Assembly (NCBI GenBank): GCA_949358305.1
Contig: OX442322.1
Coordinates: 6,510,001 to 6,574,000 of the forward strand
DNA from: Strigamia acuminata
Taxonomy: Eukaryota; Arthropoda; Chilopoda; Geophilomorpha; Linotaeniidae
Direction: 5' to 3'
Length of the DNA: 64,000 bases
Below, piece after piece: positions 42,145 to 53,192 of the stretch; the first letter of the stretch is position 1; each line of letters opens with the position of its first letter. Under the pieces are notes generated by a model. That model saw only the letters and a program-made list of their open reading frames with translations. It had not been told where the DNA came from and ran no database searches. A program made the position numbers and the translations under genes.

Positions 42145-45100
42145 GTCTAATGAACCACTTCCTTTTTCGGAATTGTCGGATAATTTATTTTTTCGTAAAC
42201 CTAAACATTTGACAGTCCCATACCTTGATGAGACTGTAAATAAACCACCTTCATTGGTAATATCTTATGAGGCTGTGCCTGTCTGTCGGCGAACCAGTAG
42301 TTCTACTGGTGGTGTCGAAGAAAATTTACAAGCAATGACTAACCAGTTAGAAAATTTAAGTATTTTTAACGGTAAATGGAATGCACCAAAGAAACCTCTT
42401 AAACCCAAAGTATTCAAATTAAGAAAACTTCTTAAAATTGAAAAATGGAATGGCAAAGAAAGAGTAGAATTTCTTGGAAAAATGTGTAGTAGCAAACTTA
42501 TGAATGGTCGTAAGGACGATCCGCGTATGAATGTTCAAATTGGAGGTTTGAACTACAACGCGTTAGTAGACTCTGGCGCTACACAGTGTTTTATTGGAAT
42601 TCAACTCCTTTCAAACACAGAGATTCCCGTAGAATTCATTCAAGAATGTCCACGTGGAATGAGAGTTTGTGCTGTTGGCATAGATCATCGCCCACTCGGC
42701 CAAGTTACACTTTGTGTGAAATGGGCAAATAAGAAGAAAGTTACGCCCATTAATTTCATCATTTTACAGAAAAATGTATGTGGATTAATTTTGGGACATA
42801 ACTTCATGCGTAGGACAGGAGTTAACCTGAATCCGAAACGAGCGGTGTTCACCTGTGATGATATGCCAGGATGGACAGCACCGTACGAAACTACTGAACT
42901 TAATTGTTGCTTAGCAAATATTAAAACTCTTAATTTGCAAGGAGAAGAAGTACCCACCTCACCTGACTGGGCTGAGAAACTTGTCGAAGGATGCGACAGT
43001 TCAATTGAAGAAAAACAATTACTCGTAAACGTTCTTTTAGACTTAAAAAACGTATTCCGAGACCAATTGGGCTGTACGAAGGTTGCCAAGCATAGTATTA
43101 AGTTTAAACCTGGTGCTACTTGGAAACACCAGCCTTACAGGATGTATAATCCGGCTAAGAAAGCCATAATCACTGAATTGGTCGAGGAATTGGAGGCCGA
43201 TGGTTTAATCGAGCCTGCAACCGGCCCGTACATAAGTCACCCCGTTATAGTGGCTAAACCCGGCGGAAAATACCGCTTGTGTATAGATTACCGTTGGTTG
43301 AATGCAATCACGGAAGTTGACGCAATCCAGATGCCTAGTATTGATCTTTTGATTCATCATACTAATCAGGCAAAATACTTTACATCCATTGATCTAACTA
43401 AAGGTTACCATCAAATGGAAATGGAAGAGGAAGATAAGAGTAAAACTGCTTTTTACACCCCAAAAGGCAAATTTCAATTCAAAAGGTTGCCATTTGGTCT
43501 TTGTAATGCACCAAGCTCTTTTCAACACCTCATGACTAAAGTATTAGGCGACTCTTTATACAAACACGCCCTTGTCTATTTAGATGATATAATCATTTTT
43601 TCAGACACATGGGAAAATCATTTATTGCATATTAGAGACGTACTTAAGAAGTTAGACGCCGCGAATCTAACTATCAATAAGGACAAATCGAAATTTGGTC
43701 GAACATCATTACGATTTTTAGGCCATCTGATTTCTGAGGGATCCCTTCTTCCAGACCCCGACAAAGTCTCGGCTGTAAGAAATTTCCCCAAACCAACTTG
43801 TTCAAAAGACATCCAACGATTTATAGGACTTGCAAATCTTTTCCGAAAATTCATTCCTAATATTGCGAATATTGCCCGTCCATTGACAAGTATTATGCAT
43901 GACCAAGCCACCTTTGTATGGGATTGTCCACAAATAGCTGCGTTTGAAACTATCAAAGATATTTTGTGCGACAAAGATCAAGCTCTCCTCTACATGCCAG
44001 ATATGAATAAGCCTTTTGTCATTTTGACAGATGCTTCTCACTCAGGCTTGGGTGCAGTACTCTGCCAGGATGTAGAATTATTCTGTGAAAAGAAACAGAG
44101 ATCAATAATGGTCCCGAAGGCAGTCGCGTACGCCAGCCGAGTACTACACGGGGCCGAAGTGCGATATTCCACACCAGAGTTAGAATGCTTAGCCGTTGTG
44201 TGGGCAATTGAACGGTTTCGACCGTATATTGAGTACACAACTTTCACTTTGGAGTCCGATGCTCAGGCCCTTAGCTGGTTAATGAGTACGCCGGAACCAT
44301 CGGGAAGATTTGGACGTTGGGCCGTCAAGATCCAGTGTGGCGCGTTTAAAATTAACTTTAGACGCGGCGCAATGAACCAGGTGGCCGACGCCCTATCACG
44401 CGCCCCATTATCAGCATTGGACACCCCTGACTACGACTATATCGAGCCGGAAGAAATTACCCATTTCTATCCGACTTGGAATGGAAATAGATGCGCTTCC
44501 CTACAAGTGACCACGGTTGAACGCAAACATTTTTTAACAAATGTTGAAATCAACCAGAAAGTTTTCTCAGAATCATTACAATCTGTCAGATTTCATAATT
44601 CTGAGGAAAAGGGGGAGGATAAAGGGTGTACAAGAGAAAACTGTGAACATAAAAATATTCACAAGTGCCAACACGAGAGTATTCACACTGCATTAACAGA
44701 TATTCTGAAAGTAGTCCCACCAACTCGCCAAGAAATTATCGAAGCGCAGTTGAAAGACACCGAATGCAGTAAAATCCTTGTTTTCCTAAAAGCAAGCGAA
44801 AAACAAAAGAAACAAGTCACGAATAAACATTGGCTAAATGATATACGTGGCTATACTCTCGATGCAAAAGGAGAGGACAAAAGCGTTATGCTAATTTATT
44901 TTGCTCCAACCGACGAGGAAGAGCTAAATGACTCAGGTAACGGCTTTAAGGCGGTAATTCCACGCTCTCTCGTGAGACGTGCATTATTCGCATGCCATGG
45001 TCATCCTCTCACAGGACACGCTGGCATAAGCAAGACTCTAGATAGAGTCAAACAAATGTATTTTTGGCCTAAAATGAGTAAAGACACTCGAAACTATGTT

Positions 45101-46384
45101 CGCAGTTGCACTCATTGCCAACAATACAAACCTAGTCAGCACCAGAAGCATCGTGCGAACTACACACCCCACAACATGACCAATCCGTGGGAAACAGTGA
45201 GTATTGATCTGATGGGACCAAAACCAGCCGGTCGTTCTCAATTAAAATGGATTTTAGTAATCATTGATAATTGTACGAAGTGGATTGAGGTTTTTCCCTT
45301 GGCGACAGCATCAAGTGAATGCGTCGTTAATAAAATGAGCGAAGTTTTCCACCGGTGGGGATATCCCAAAAAGATAATTTCCGACAATGGCAAACAATTC
45401 GTCTCAACTATTTTCAATGAATTCTGCCGAAGAAATTACATTGATATAGCCCATATCAGTCCTTACCACGCTGCTGCAAACATTACAGAGCGTGCCAACA
45501 GAACTTTGAAAATGATGTTAGCTTTATACTCAGATATTCACTCACACTGGCCAAAGTTTTTGAATTCTTTTGCTTTTGCGATGCGAACAGCCAAAAGCGA
45601 AGCAACGAATTATTCACCGATGATTTTAAACACGGGAAGAAGTGTTCCTTTGCCATTTGATCCGCGTATTACTAAACACGCCATCAAATTTGACAAAGAA
45701 AATCCCGAAGCCTACGTATATAGTATTTTAGATGTAATTAGACGTGCTCACAGCGAGATGCATCGAAAAATTCAGTCGAATTATGAGAAGCACGATCGGT
45801 TACACAAAGACAAATATTATATTTGCCAATTTGCTAAAGGAGATCTCGTGTGGAAAGCCACACATATTTTATCAAATAAGGATAAAGGGATTTCAGCAGG
45901 ATTCGCTGAGAAACGCGATGGACCTTGGGAAATTACGAGAGTTCTAGGCGGAGGTTCCTACGAGTTACGGAAACTTTCCGATAACACGAAGGCCCAAGCA
46001 ATCAACATTCAGGATTTAATGCCTTATATCCCAAGTTACCCGATTGAGGAATGGACATTAGATCAGAAAGTTGGTACTAACGAATCGCATCCGACTCCAG
46101 ACTGGATGACAAGCCAAGTTATTAATTCTACGGAATTGATAAATGAACCTGTATCCATGGAAACCGAAGTGTTAGACGAATCCGAAGATTTAGATGAGGA
46201 AAAAGAGGAAGAAACTCCTCCAATCCCTTCTAAAGAAGGCGAGAATCCTCAAACGTCAACTAAAAAGAGGAAAAGATTTCCGTCTCCCGTTCGACAGTCT
46301 AAGCGTAAACCCAAACCGAACCCAAAATACGTGAATGATTTTGTACAATTAATAAATTGTTTAAAACATGTCAAATTGGGTTAA
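42105..46384 (+). CDS. pol: Pol of the G2 element, intact
   Basis: Read in the -1 frame from the slippery site; no ATG is near the start, as expected for a frameshift product. Counting from 42173: aspartic protease Asp-Ser-Gly-Ala near residue 132; RT with Tyr-Leu-Asp-Asp near 469; RNase H with Thr-Asp-Ala-Ser-His near 618; integrase His/Cys zinc motif near 941-982; DDE residues in Ile-Asp-Leu-Met-Gly-Pro (1011), Ser-Asp-Asn-Gly-Lys (1069) and Ile-Thr-Glu-Arg-Ala-Asn (1104); a C-terminal Glu-rich then Lys/Arg-rich tail, ending at 46384. More than 1400 residues without a lesion. It makes cDNA and integrates it. It is closely related to the G1 and G3 Pols. Confidence 0.94.
44603..44619 (+). promoter_or_regulatory. 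Candidate central polypurine tract (G2)
   Basis: GAGGAAAAGGGGGAGGA in pol between RNase H and integrase. It resembles the 3' PPT core (AAGGGGGA) of this group. Confidence 0.45.
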
Positions 46385-46615
46385 AACATGATAAATCAGA
46401 AGAATTAATTTAGTAAAAAACTTTATTTATTTATTTCTAATATATTCAGAAAGATTGTTAAGTTCGATAAAATTATCAATACACGAAAATATAAAATTAT
46501 AACGAGTTATAATTATAAAATTCGTAAATTCAGTTACGCGTTTTCTCAATAGAGGGCGCGCGCATACAAAAGTAGTGCAAATAAAACTAAAAACGTTCTC
46601 TATATTTGTAGAATT
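46385..46615 (+). other. Chimeric spacer, G2 pol to G3 ORF3
   Basis: The first 70 bases belong to G2. From about 46457 the sequence matches 57026 onward nearly base for base. The spacer contains a CTCF-like TCAATAGAGGGCGCGC (46546-46561) and, just before ORF3, an acceptor-like run ending ATATTTGTAG (AG at 46610-46611). Confidence 0.75.
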
Positions 46616-48233
46616 ATGGTCAAGAAGATACCGATTAAAAAGCGGCGAATTGTGATCCAGTCGAGTTCTTCGGAGGAAGAGAACACGCCAACAGTCAACC
46701 CGACCATCGTAACGGTCCCGGGAGCGCCAAACACTCCTATTGTACTCGACCAAAAAGGATGGGACATCTTAACCTGGGCCCGAAACAACCCAGATTCCCT
46801 CCCAAAAGAAATTCGCCCAAAAACGGCCACACCCAAAACGGCGATGGAGGTTACCCAAGAAACCTTCATCATACCAAAAAAGGACAGTTTTTCCAAAAGC
46901 CATCCTTTACAGTCGATCCCTAAACCAAGTACGAGTCGAATGGAAGATTCGTCGACCTCTCATGAGAGAAGTCTGGACGAGATTGTCAAATTAGAGGCAA
47001 ATCGAAATCCCGAGGGAAATCGCCACCAAGACAACAAACGCAAACAGCGAGAGTACGTTCATTACGACTCGCCGCCACCCACGACTTCGCGCGAAGTAGT
47101 GTATACCCCCAGATATAATACGGCTAGAGGAAAGCGTACGTTTGTGTCCACCAGAGCTCCCAAACTACAACCAATGACTGCTCAACAAAGAGCAGCTAGT
47201 AAGCAAGAAAAAGCACTGCGTCGAAAAGCCGCCTGCGATCGCGACTTAGAATTGGGAATTCCACACGACAATTTGGAGCTCGCGAAAGGCGAAATACCGT
47301 GCCCTTTCTGTTTCGGGGTCGGCTGGATGTCCGGCTCCGGGACAGGGTGTCATTTAGCATCATGCGGGAATTGTCTCGGAACGAAACGACGATTAAAGAT
47401 CCAACCCTGGAACCCAAAGTTTGTTTCGTTCGTGATTAAAGGGTTGTTCGATCCAGAACCCCGAAAATGAGCAACCTGCCACCTTTGTAAAGCTTTATTA
47501 TCTAACGATGGCAAAGCGGTATACGAGGATCCCGAATTTATGAATTCACGAAGAACGCCCCTTGGCCTTCAAATGGGTTTGGAAAAAATGCCAAGTGTTG
47601 TCTGCGTAGATAATGCGACCCAAACGGAAGAAGCCGCATTGGTTCCCATGCCAAATATCGCAGAACACGGGATTTCGAACGAATTCTTAATCGAACCCTA
47701 CCAAGTTCCCCCGAACACCAAGATAGGACAGTTCTTCGTTTGGGAGGTCGAATACTACTACCCCATCGTAGCTCGACTTGCGATAATAATTTCTCGCCAA
47801 TTGATTACGGGTCTTCCCAATCAAATAACCGATCAATAACGGATATGTAACCAGGATCATGCAAATGATCTTGAATCCACGTCGCGTTGAGGGCTTCAAC
47901 ATTTTGGAGCACCTTTGGAATCTGCTCGTGGGAAAAATCGCAGCTGAGATGAAAAATCAAATATGCGAAGGCTGGATCCTGGTTTTGCCCCCGGTGATTG
48001 ACATCTACGAAGATCTCAAAAAGATGATCAATGAAGAAGACGGATCGACTGATCAGCCTGAAGCAGGGGATAAAGCACCCGAGACACCCATCGTCACGGA
48101 AGTTGTTGCGACCACTGCATTCTTCATAGATCGGCAACCGGAAGAACCTCTCCCCGCCAAGAAACGTGGCAAAAGTTCCTCTTCAAAGGATAGGCAAAAG
48201 CCCGCCACGGAGACCGAAAAAGGTCAAGATTAA
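46616..48233 (+). pseudogene. G3-type ORF3 in the chimera, broken
   Basis: The same gene as 57183-58793, about 99% identical by eye, but with TGA at 47467-47469 where the intact copy has a Trp codon, and a small insertion near 47830 that shifts the frame and creates a stop. Both lesions lie after the first Cys motifs, so a truncated product of 284 residues containing CPFC and CGNC would still be possible. Confidence 0.9.
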
Positions 48234-48589
48234 GCTGTGTGTCGAATTTAAAAAATAGTCGTTTATTTGTTTGATTCTGTGATAAACCAAAAATATATAA
48301 TATGTAACCGAAAATTACTTTAACCGAGATTTTTGTAAGAAGTGCTTCCTCGATATAAGAGAATGACTTCATGTTTATTTTTTTAATAACCAAATTATTT
48401 TTATAACCGTCTCTGTAAAAGAGAAAATAAAAACAATTTTTGAACATCCTAACGATAAGAATATGTTTATTAAAAACACTCATGGACTTTATAAATATTG
48501 AAAATAGAATATTTATCAATATGGATGAATTTGACACGATGATATTCCTAAAGAATAACATAAAATATAAGAGTATATGTTTAGTTATT
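48234..48589 (+). other. G3-type 3' untranslated region (chimera)
   Basis: AT-rich and almost identical to 58794-59149. A minus-strand frame here lacks an ATG start and is probably chance. Confidence 0.6.
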
Positions 48590-48599
48590 AAGGGGGATG
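48590..48599 (+). promoter_or_regulatory. Polypurine tract, G3 (first copy)
   Basis: AAGGGGGATG directly before the LTR start at 48600. Confidence 0.8.
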
Positions 48600-48610
48600 T
48601 GTGACAAATT

Positions 48611-48627
48611 AGCAATAGATGGCGCCA
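48611..48627 (+). promoter_or_regulatory. CTCF-like motif in the G3 LTR
   Basis: AGCAATAGATGGCGCCA, 11 bp from the LTR start; repeated at 59171-59187. Confidence 0.4.
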
Positions 48628-49074
48628 CTAGTACTAGCGGCAAATTCAACCTCGAACTTACTATTTTATATAGAAATAGTTCACAAACATATTATTATGT
48701 TTGATACGACCAAATGTGGTTCACATCGATAATATAAAGATATATTATCAATACTTAATAAGATAAAATAGGTATTACTGCTTTATCACCAATACATGAC
48801 GAGAAACACGGTTTCGAATGTATTTCCGTTCTGTGTATCCATTTCCTGTCCCCGGTATCCAGTTCCGGTTTATGCTAAAAGATTAGCATAATCCCAATTT
48901 GCATCTCCGTATCCACTTCCTGAGATACGAGATTGGTGGAACTTAATCCCACCGAGTATAAAACTCCCTGACAACAGGAAGTTAAGTTAGTTCTTGATTT
49001 CTGGTTATTTGGTATGTTCCGCATGTCAAATAACTGTTTCTTACTCAGGGCATGGGCCTACCGGTCCATGCATA

Positions 49075-49096
49075 GCATGGCTCTGCTGAGCCATGC
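49075..49096. other. Perfect 9-bp hairpin in the G3 LTR
   Basis: GCATGGCTC and GAGCCATGC around a TGCT loop, downstream of the TATA box and so in the predicted R region. Confidence 0.7.
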
Positions 49097-49230
49097 AACC
49101 CCCGTCAACTGAAGGCGAAGTTCGGACTGTTAATGTTTCCGTCAAACGGTCTTGCCGAGGAGAAAGCCTCCCGCATAAGTATCCTCGTGGTCGGACAATA
49201 GAATCACGTGTGATACCAAAGTATTTAGTA

Positions 49231-49395
49231 ACCGTCAGTAGCACTGTTACTGAAAGGGATTGACTCCATCACCTGATGGTGCCAAAGCAGTCTGTATGCA
49301 AAACATGCAGTTACCGCCAGTAGCACTATGTGTTTGGGAAAGTTATATCTCTTCGGTGATGGTGCCAAAGCAGTCTACTTATGAGTAGTATCTCG
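49231..49395 (+). repeat. Two-unit tandem repeat in the G3 LTR
   Basis: Units of about 80 bp share (G/T)TAACCG-type starts, CAGTAGCACT and TGATGGTGCCAAAGCAGTCT. Like the G1 and G2 LTR repeats, they lie in the predicted R region. Confidence 0.7.
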
Positions 49396-49640
49396 GGTGA
49401 TTAATTCTGTTGTGCAGAACTGCGGGCTATATCCCCCTGAATACCAGTGCCGTCTCTCACCGCACTGTTGTTTAGGGCACGCGCGATACTGTTCTGCTCA
49501 GCAAGGCGAACTTTGACGGCAATTGTGTGTTGCGATGTTTAACCTTTATTATATTTTGTAGTTGATAATAAACCTTAATTGTTTAAACTTGGCAACAAGT
49601 TAACAACCGAAATAAGTCACGAGACTTGTTTCACTGTATG

Positions 49641-49764
49641 ACGAATCAAATTCGTAACAATAAATTGAATACAATTTATTGAGTTAATTTATTAAACTCA
49701 CAACATCGCGAATTAAATATAATTCGCAAGCGGAACCTTGGCGAATAAATGACTTCATTTATTC
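49641..49764. other. Cluster of four perfect hairpins in the G3 LTR
   Basis: Arms 49641-49646/49650-49655, 49659-49667/49672-49680, 49708-49714/49721-49727 and 49743-49751/49756-49764, with loops of 3-6 nt. Confidence 0.75.
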
Positions 49765-50251
49765 ATTACCAAATTCCAACTTCAGTTGTGGCGGTGCACA
49801 TGAGTCAACCGCACCTCTCGGATCAAACCAAAACAGCATTACACGGACCATTACACCATACGAACCCGGAACGCGAACGAAGCAGTTCCACGATTACGAA
49901 GCGCCGACGGAAGCCGCGAGGACACAGCCAGCCCGGCTATCTGATGACATCTATACTCGGTCGAGCGGGCGTTTTGCCGTTCCCGAACCCCGGATCACCA
50001 ATAACCGTAATCATATTATTTTAGGGCTGTTTTACAGCCAATTTCATGTATAGTTTAACTTGTATTTAACTTGCCTAATATCGGCATTAGAATTTGTATA
50101 ACTTTTAGATTTGATTCTATTGTTTGACAACAATAAATGTAGTGTTTTGAGAAACTTGTTGTCTTTATTTTATCTCGTATTAATCACTTATTCCCGCGAC
50201 TTATACCCGGTACTATCATGCGATAGGAGTTGTGGTCGTCACCGTCACACG

Positions 50252-50269
50252 TGGAGGTCCCACCGAGAT
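50252..50269 (+). promoter_or_regulatory. Primer-binding site, tRNA-Gln (G3)
   Basis: TGGAGGTCCCACCGAGAT, two bases after the LTR. Confidence 0.85.
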
Positions 50270-51055
50270 AGGTTGCAAAGTTTAAATTTACCGAATTTAA
50301 TAGAAAGTGAAAATTGAGATAAATAAAGATTATAACATTTTGAAACGAATTATATATTTCTACTTTTGCGAAGTAGGAAAATGTCTTTAAAAACGTTGGA
50401 ATCCGTAAGAAATCTAACATTAAAGGGAATGTTATGTTGTGTTATAAAACACTCCAATAACTGAAAGAATTTATTTTCTAAATTTTCACGGAAGGTCTGT
50501 AAAACAGTTTCAATGTTGGTTGAATATTTTCGAAAGAATTATCCAATCAATAACGAGATTGACCAGACCAAAGTGCGGACGTGGTAGAAAACTACTAAAA
50601 TAAAGGATTAGTTTCCATTTTATCATTGGATAAAATAACTTTCCACCAATAAAATATCGAGAGATTAAAGGATTATCGATCCTCGATACCACGCGGATCC
50701 AGACTACAGACGACCATTCGTATCCAGACCAGACCTGCAGACACGTGCTCCAGTAGCCATCTTGACCACGCCGTCCCATTCAGTCCCGATTCGAATTTTC
50801 CACGCCGTAAACCAGCGAAAGTTAAGTGTATTTCATCTATTATTTTAACAAATAGTTTAAAGCGCATTCTCACCCGACGCTAGTTTACTTGTAGTAGGAT
50901 TCATTTTGATTGTTTAAAGTTTGTCGATAGTTTAACACGTTTAACCACCCCGTGGAGTTTAAGATTAACCTTATCGAAGTGTATTGTTATTTTGAAGTGT
51001 ACTTTTATAAAGTGTGTTATCGTTCTTTAGTAATAAAGAATTTAAAACTTTTATT
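50270..51055 (+). other. G3 leader
   Basis: 786 bp, non-coding. It shares a GTTAAG(N)2GTATTTCAT phrase and a GACGCTAGTTT phrase with the G2 leader. Confidence 0.6.
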
Positions 51056-53167
51056 ATGTCTGACGAAAACATTCATATGAATGAACGAGAAGTCGAGGAG
51101 GAAAACTTGGAAAATAGTTACGTCCGACTCGAAGACCAAACGGATTTAATTCCGGACGATTTGACAGAGTACTGTCAACTCTATAATCTAAATCGGGCTG
51201 ATTTCAAAACAATAACCGAAGCGGTTAATCATGTACGCGTACTTGAGAAAAGAAATCAGAGAATTAGACCCGATGAAGATGGAGATTCGGAGAACGAAAG
51301 TCGGCATTCGCGGACTTCACACCGAACCCCACGAAAAACGATTCCCACGAATCGTAAACTGGACTTTCCCTCTCCTAAAAAAAGGTTGGGATATCAAGCC
51401 CGGATAGTGTCGACTCCACAGCTAAACGATAGAATGGTACGCGAACCATCGTATAGCCGATCTCGTAGTCAACAAAGTTCAGGACAAAGAACACCCAGTT
51501 CTAATAGTCCTTTAAATCTAGCCAAACCAAGGTCTAGATCGACTAGTGCTAATCGAACAATTAACAATAGTAATTCAGGTTTTATCCCCCAAACTTCAGG
51601 GAATAGACAAAATGTCTCCCAAAACTCGGGACATAGACAGTATGTTACTCCAACACCTGGAAATAGACATTATGTCCCCCCGACACCGGGGAAAGGACAG
51701 TTTGTCCCCCCCAACGCAGTCAAAAGAGTGTCAAATCAAACTCCAAGGAGATCCGATCAGATCTCACCGTCCCCCGTTATTCAAAATTTACCGGCGAGAA
51801 GGACTCGTTCAAATCAGACACCCCCAGAACGTGTACAAAATAAAAGTAGTATTCCACATGGACAACATGTACCATCTGGCAATCATACACAGCATGAGAA
51901 TTATGTTCCTCCAAGGAAAGAAATCCCCCAGGACAATCAGGTCCCTAAGGGAAATCTGCCCAATTTTGAACAAAATTCTGGTTCGGCATCCTCCGCTGGT
52001 AGTTCATCTCAAGCGAGATTTTCTACCGACGACTTGGGAACCATCCTTACCCATGTGCGAAATATTCAAACTGATTGTGCACATCAAGTACAACAATTTA
52101 TGCAGAATAATGCACAGCAAAATAATAATGCAAACAATTCGAATAAAACCTTTTTCAAAGGTCAGGATATGCCTGTTTTCGATGGAAAACAGAAGGACGT
52201 GGCTAAATTTTTAGCTACAGCCAAAACAGTCGCTGTCGCTAAAGGTTTAACTCTGGATGAGATGGTAAAACGCGGAATACCAACTTATTTATCTGGTATA
52301 GCCCACGAATGGCATGCCGATAACATCGACAAATTTGTTGACTGGAAAACTTTCGAAAAGTTGTTTTTGGCGGAGTTTGACATGATCCCTGTCACTCGAG
52401 CCCGAAAGCTTCGAAATTTAATCCAGGGCCCGGAAGAGCCACTCTATACATTTCTTTTGAGATTTAAACAAGCTCAAGGATCTTATTCAAAAAGAGATGA
52501 AGCTCCCACTCTTCTCGAGAATTTGAACTTAGTTAGTTATAACCGAATAATCGATAGAGGCCTCTATGAAGAATCATTCAATGACATATTTCAATTTGTC
52601 AGACAGAATAGGGCTCTTTTCGAAGCCCAAAACGCTAGTGTGGACACTATTGTCAATAAAGAGGACGAAACTGTCCCGTCAAATACTCAAAAAGGTAAAG
52701 ACGCCAGGAGTTCGCGCCCACTCATACGATCCACTCAGACGTTGAACGCCGAACCAGAAGCTGAACCTATGGAATCTGACGAGACAGACAATATTGAAAA
52801 TGATGTTGGATTCCACAACATGGTATGTGCTATGTCGGAGAAAGCAACTGGAAAATGTTTCCATTGCAATCAACCAGGACACTTTAAGAGGGAATGTCCT
52901 TTGTTACAAAAAAGAAAATTTGTTCAGGACAAGCCCCAAGGTACTGGTAATAGTACCAATACCAATCCCGCCTCTGATCTTTTTAAACGACAGAGACAGA
53001 ATTGGGTAACCGCTGAATCTTTGGACCAAAAACTTGAAGACTTCAAAACTACTATGCAAACTAGTATGACAAAATCCATGTCGGATTTATTCACTAAATT
53101 TTTGGATCCAAAAAATGCAACCACTCCGCCGTTGGCAATCGAAGGTACACCGGCCCCAAAAAACTAA
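51056..53167 (+). CDS. gag: Gag of the G3 element, intact
   Basis: 703 residues from the ATG at 51056, preceded by AT-rich leader. The N-terminus is acidic, then a basic Ser/Arg/Asn-rich disordered region contains four copies of a ten-residue repeat of the type Pro-Gly-Asn-Arg-Gln-Tyr-Val-Pro-Pro (about 51590-51715). The capsid region starts near residue 370 (Met-Pro-Val-Phe-Asp-Gly-Lys-Gln). A single CCHC knuckle, CFHCNQPGHFKREC, lies near residue 600, and the C-terminus is helical. Same architecture as the G2 Gag. It ends TAA at 53165-53167 on the slippery site. Confidence 0.92.
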   Translation: MSDENIHMNEREVEEENLENSYVRLEDQTDLIPDDLTEYCQLYNLNRADFKTITEAVNHVRVLEKRNQRIRPDEDGDSENESRHSRTSHRTPRKTIPTNRKLDFPSPKKRLGYQARIVSTPQLNDRMVREPSYSRSRSQQSSGQRTPSSNSPLNLAKPRSRSTSANRTINNSNSGFIPQTSGNRQNVSQNSGHRQYVTPTPGNRHYVPPTPGKGQFVPPNAVKRVSNQTPRRSDQISPSPVIQNLPARRTRSNQTPPERVQNKSSIPHGQHVPSGNHTQHENYVPPRKEIPQDNQVPKGNLPNFEQNSGSASSAGSSSQARFSTDDLGTILTHVRNIQTDCAHQVQQFMQNNAQQNNNANNSNKTFFKGQDMPVFDGKQKDVAKFLATAKTVAVAKGLTLDEMVKRGIPTYLSGIAHEWHADNIDKFVDWKTFEKLFLAEFDMIPVTRARKLRNLIQGPEEPLYTFLLRFKQAQGSYSKRDEAPTLLENLNLVSYNRIIDRGLYEESFNDIFQFVRQNRALFEAQNASVDTIVNKEDETVPSNTQKGKDARSSRPLIRSTQTLNAEPEAEPMESDETDNIENDVGFHNMVCAMSEKATGKCFHCNQPGHFKRECPLLQKRKFVQDKPQGTGNSTNTNPASDLFKRQRQNWVTAESLDQKLEDFKTTMQTSMTKSMSDLFTKFLDPKNATTPPLAIEGTPAPKN

Positions 53168-53192
53168 TAGAGGGGGTTACCGAAAACCCCCT
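53158..53192 (+). promoter_or_regulatory. Putative -1 frameshift signal (G3)
   Basis: A-AAA-AAC at 53158-53164, TAA at 53165, 7-nt spacer, then GGGGGTT (53172-53178) pairing with AACCCCC (53185-53191) around a 6-nt loop. The flanking A and T at 53171 and 53192 can add a pair. Confidence 0.8.

Larger units (their letters stand above)
37682..46456 (+). mobile_element. G2 retrotransposon, 5' part (LTR, gag, pol), chimeric 3' end
   Basis: A G2 LTR, tRNA-Gln primer site, intact gag and intact pol are followed, from about 46457, by sequence nearly identical to the G3 element's pol-ORF3 spacer, ORF3 and LTR (57026-59503). The G2-type ORF3 and 3' LTR are missing; what they look like is shown by the minus-strand relative at 59504-63393. 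A unit with unlike LTRs cannot arise by normal reverse transcription, so the joint is a genomic recombination product. Confidence 0.85.
48600..50249 (+). repeat. G3 LTR shared by the chimera (3') and the G3 element (5')
   Basis: 1650 bp, TGTGACAAAT...CGTCACA. It has a PPT on its left and a primer site on its right, so it is at once the 3' LTR of the unit to the left and the 5' LTR of the unit to the right, as after recombination between LTRs. CTCF-like motif at 48611-48627, TATAAAA at 48957-48963, AATAAA near 50130. Confidence 0.93.

Noticed and set aside
46427-46896. Minus-strand frames opposite the start of G3 ORF3 (also at 57003-57463)
   Set aside because: Identical in both places only because the segment is duplicated; no independent evidence of coding.
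48124-48615. 163-codon minus-strand frame in the G3 3' region (also 58684-59175)
   Set aside because: No ATG at its start, AT-rich composition, and it crosses the PPT and LTR edge. The two copies are a recent duplication, so identity says nothing.
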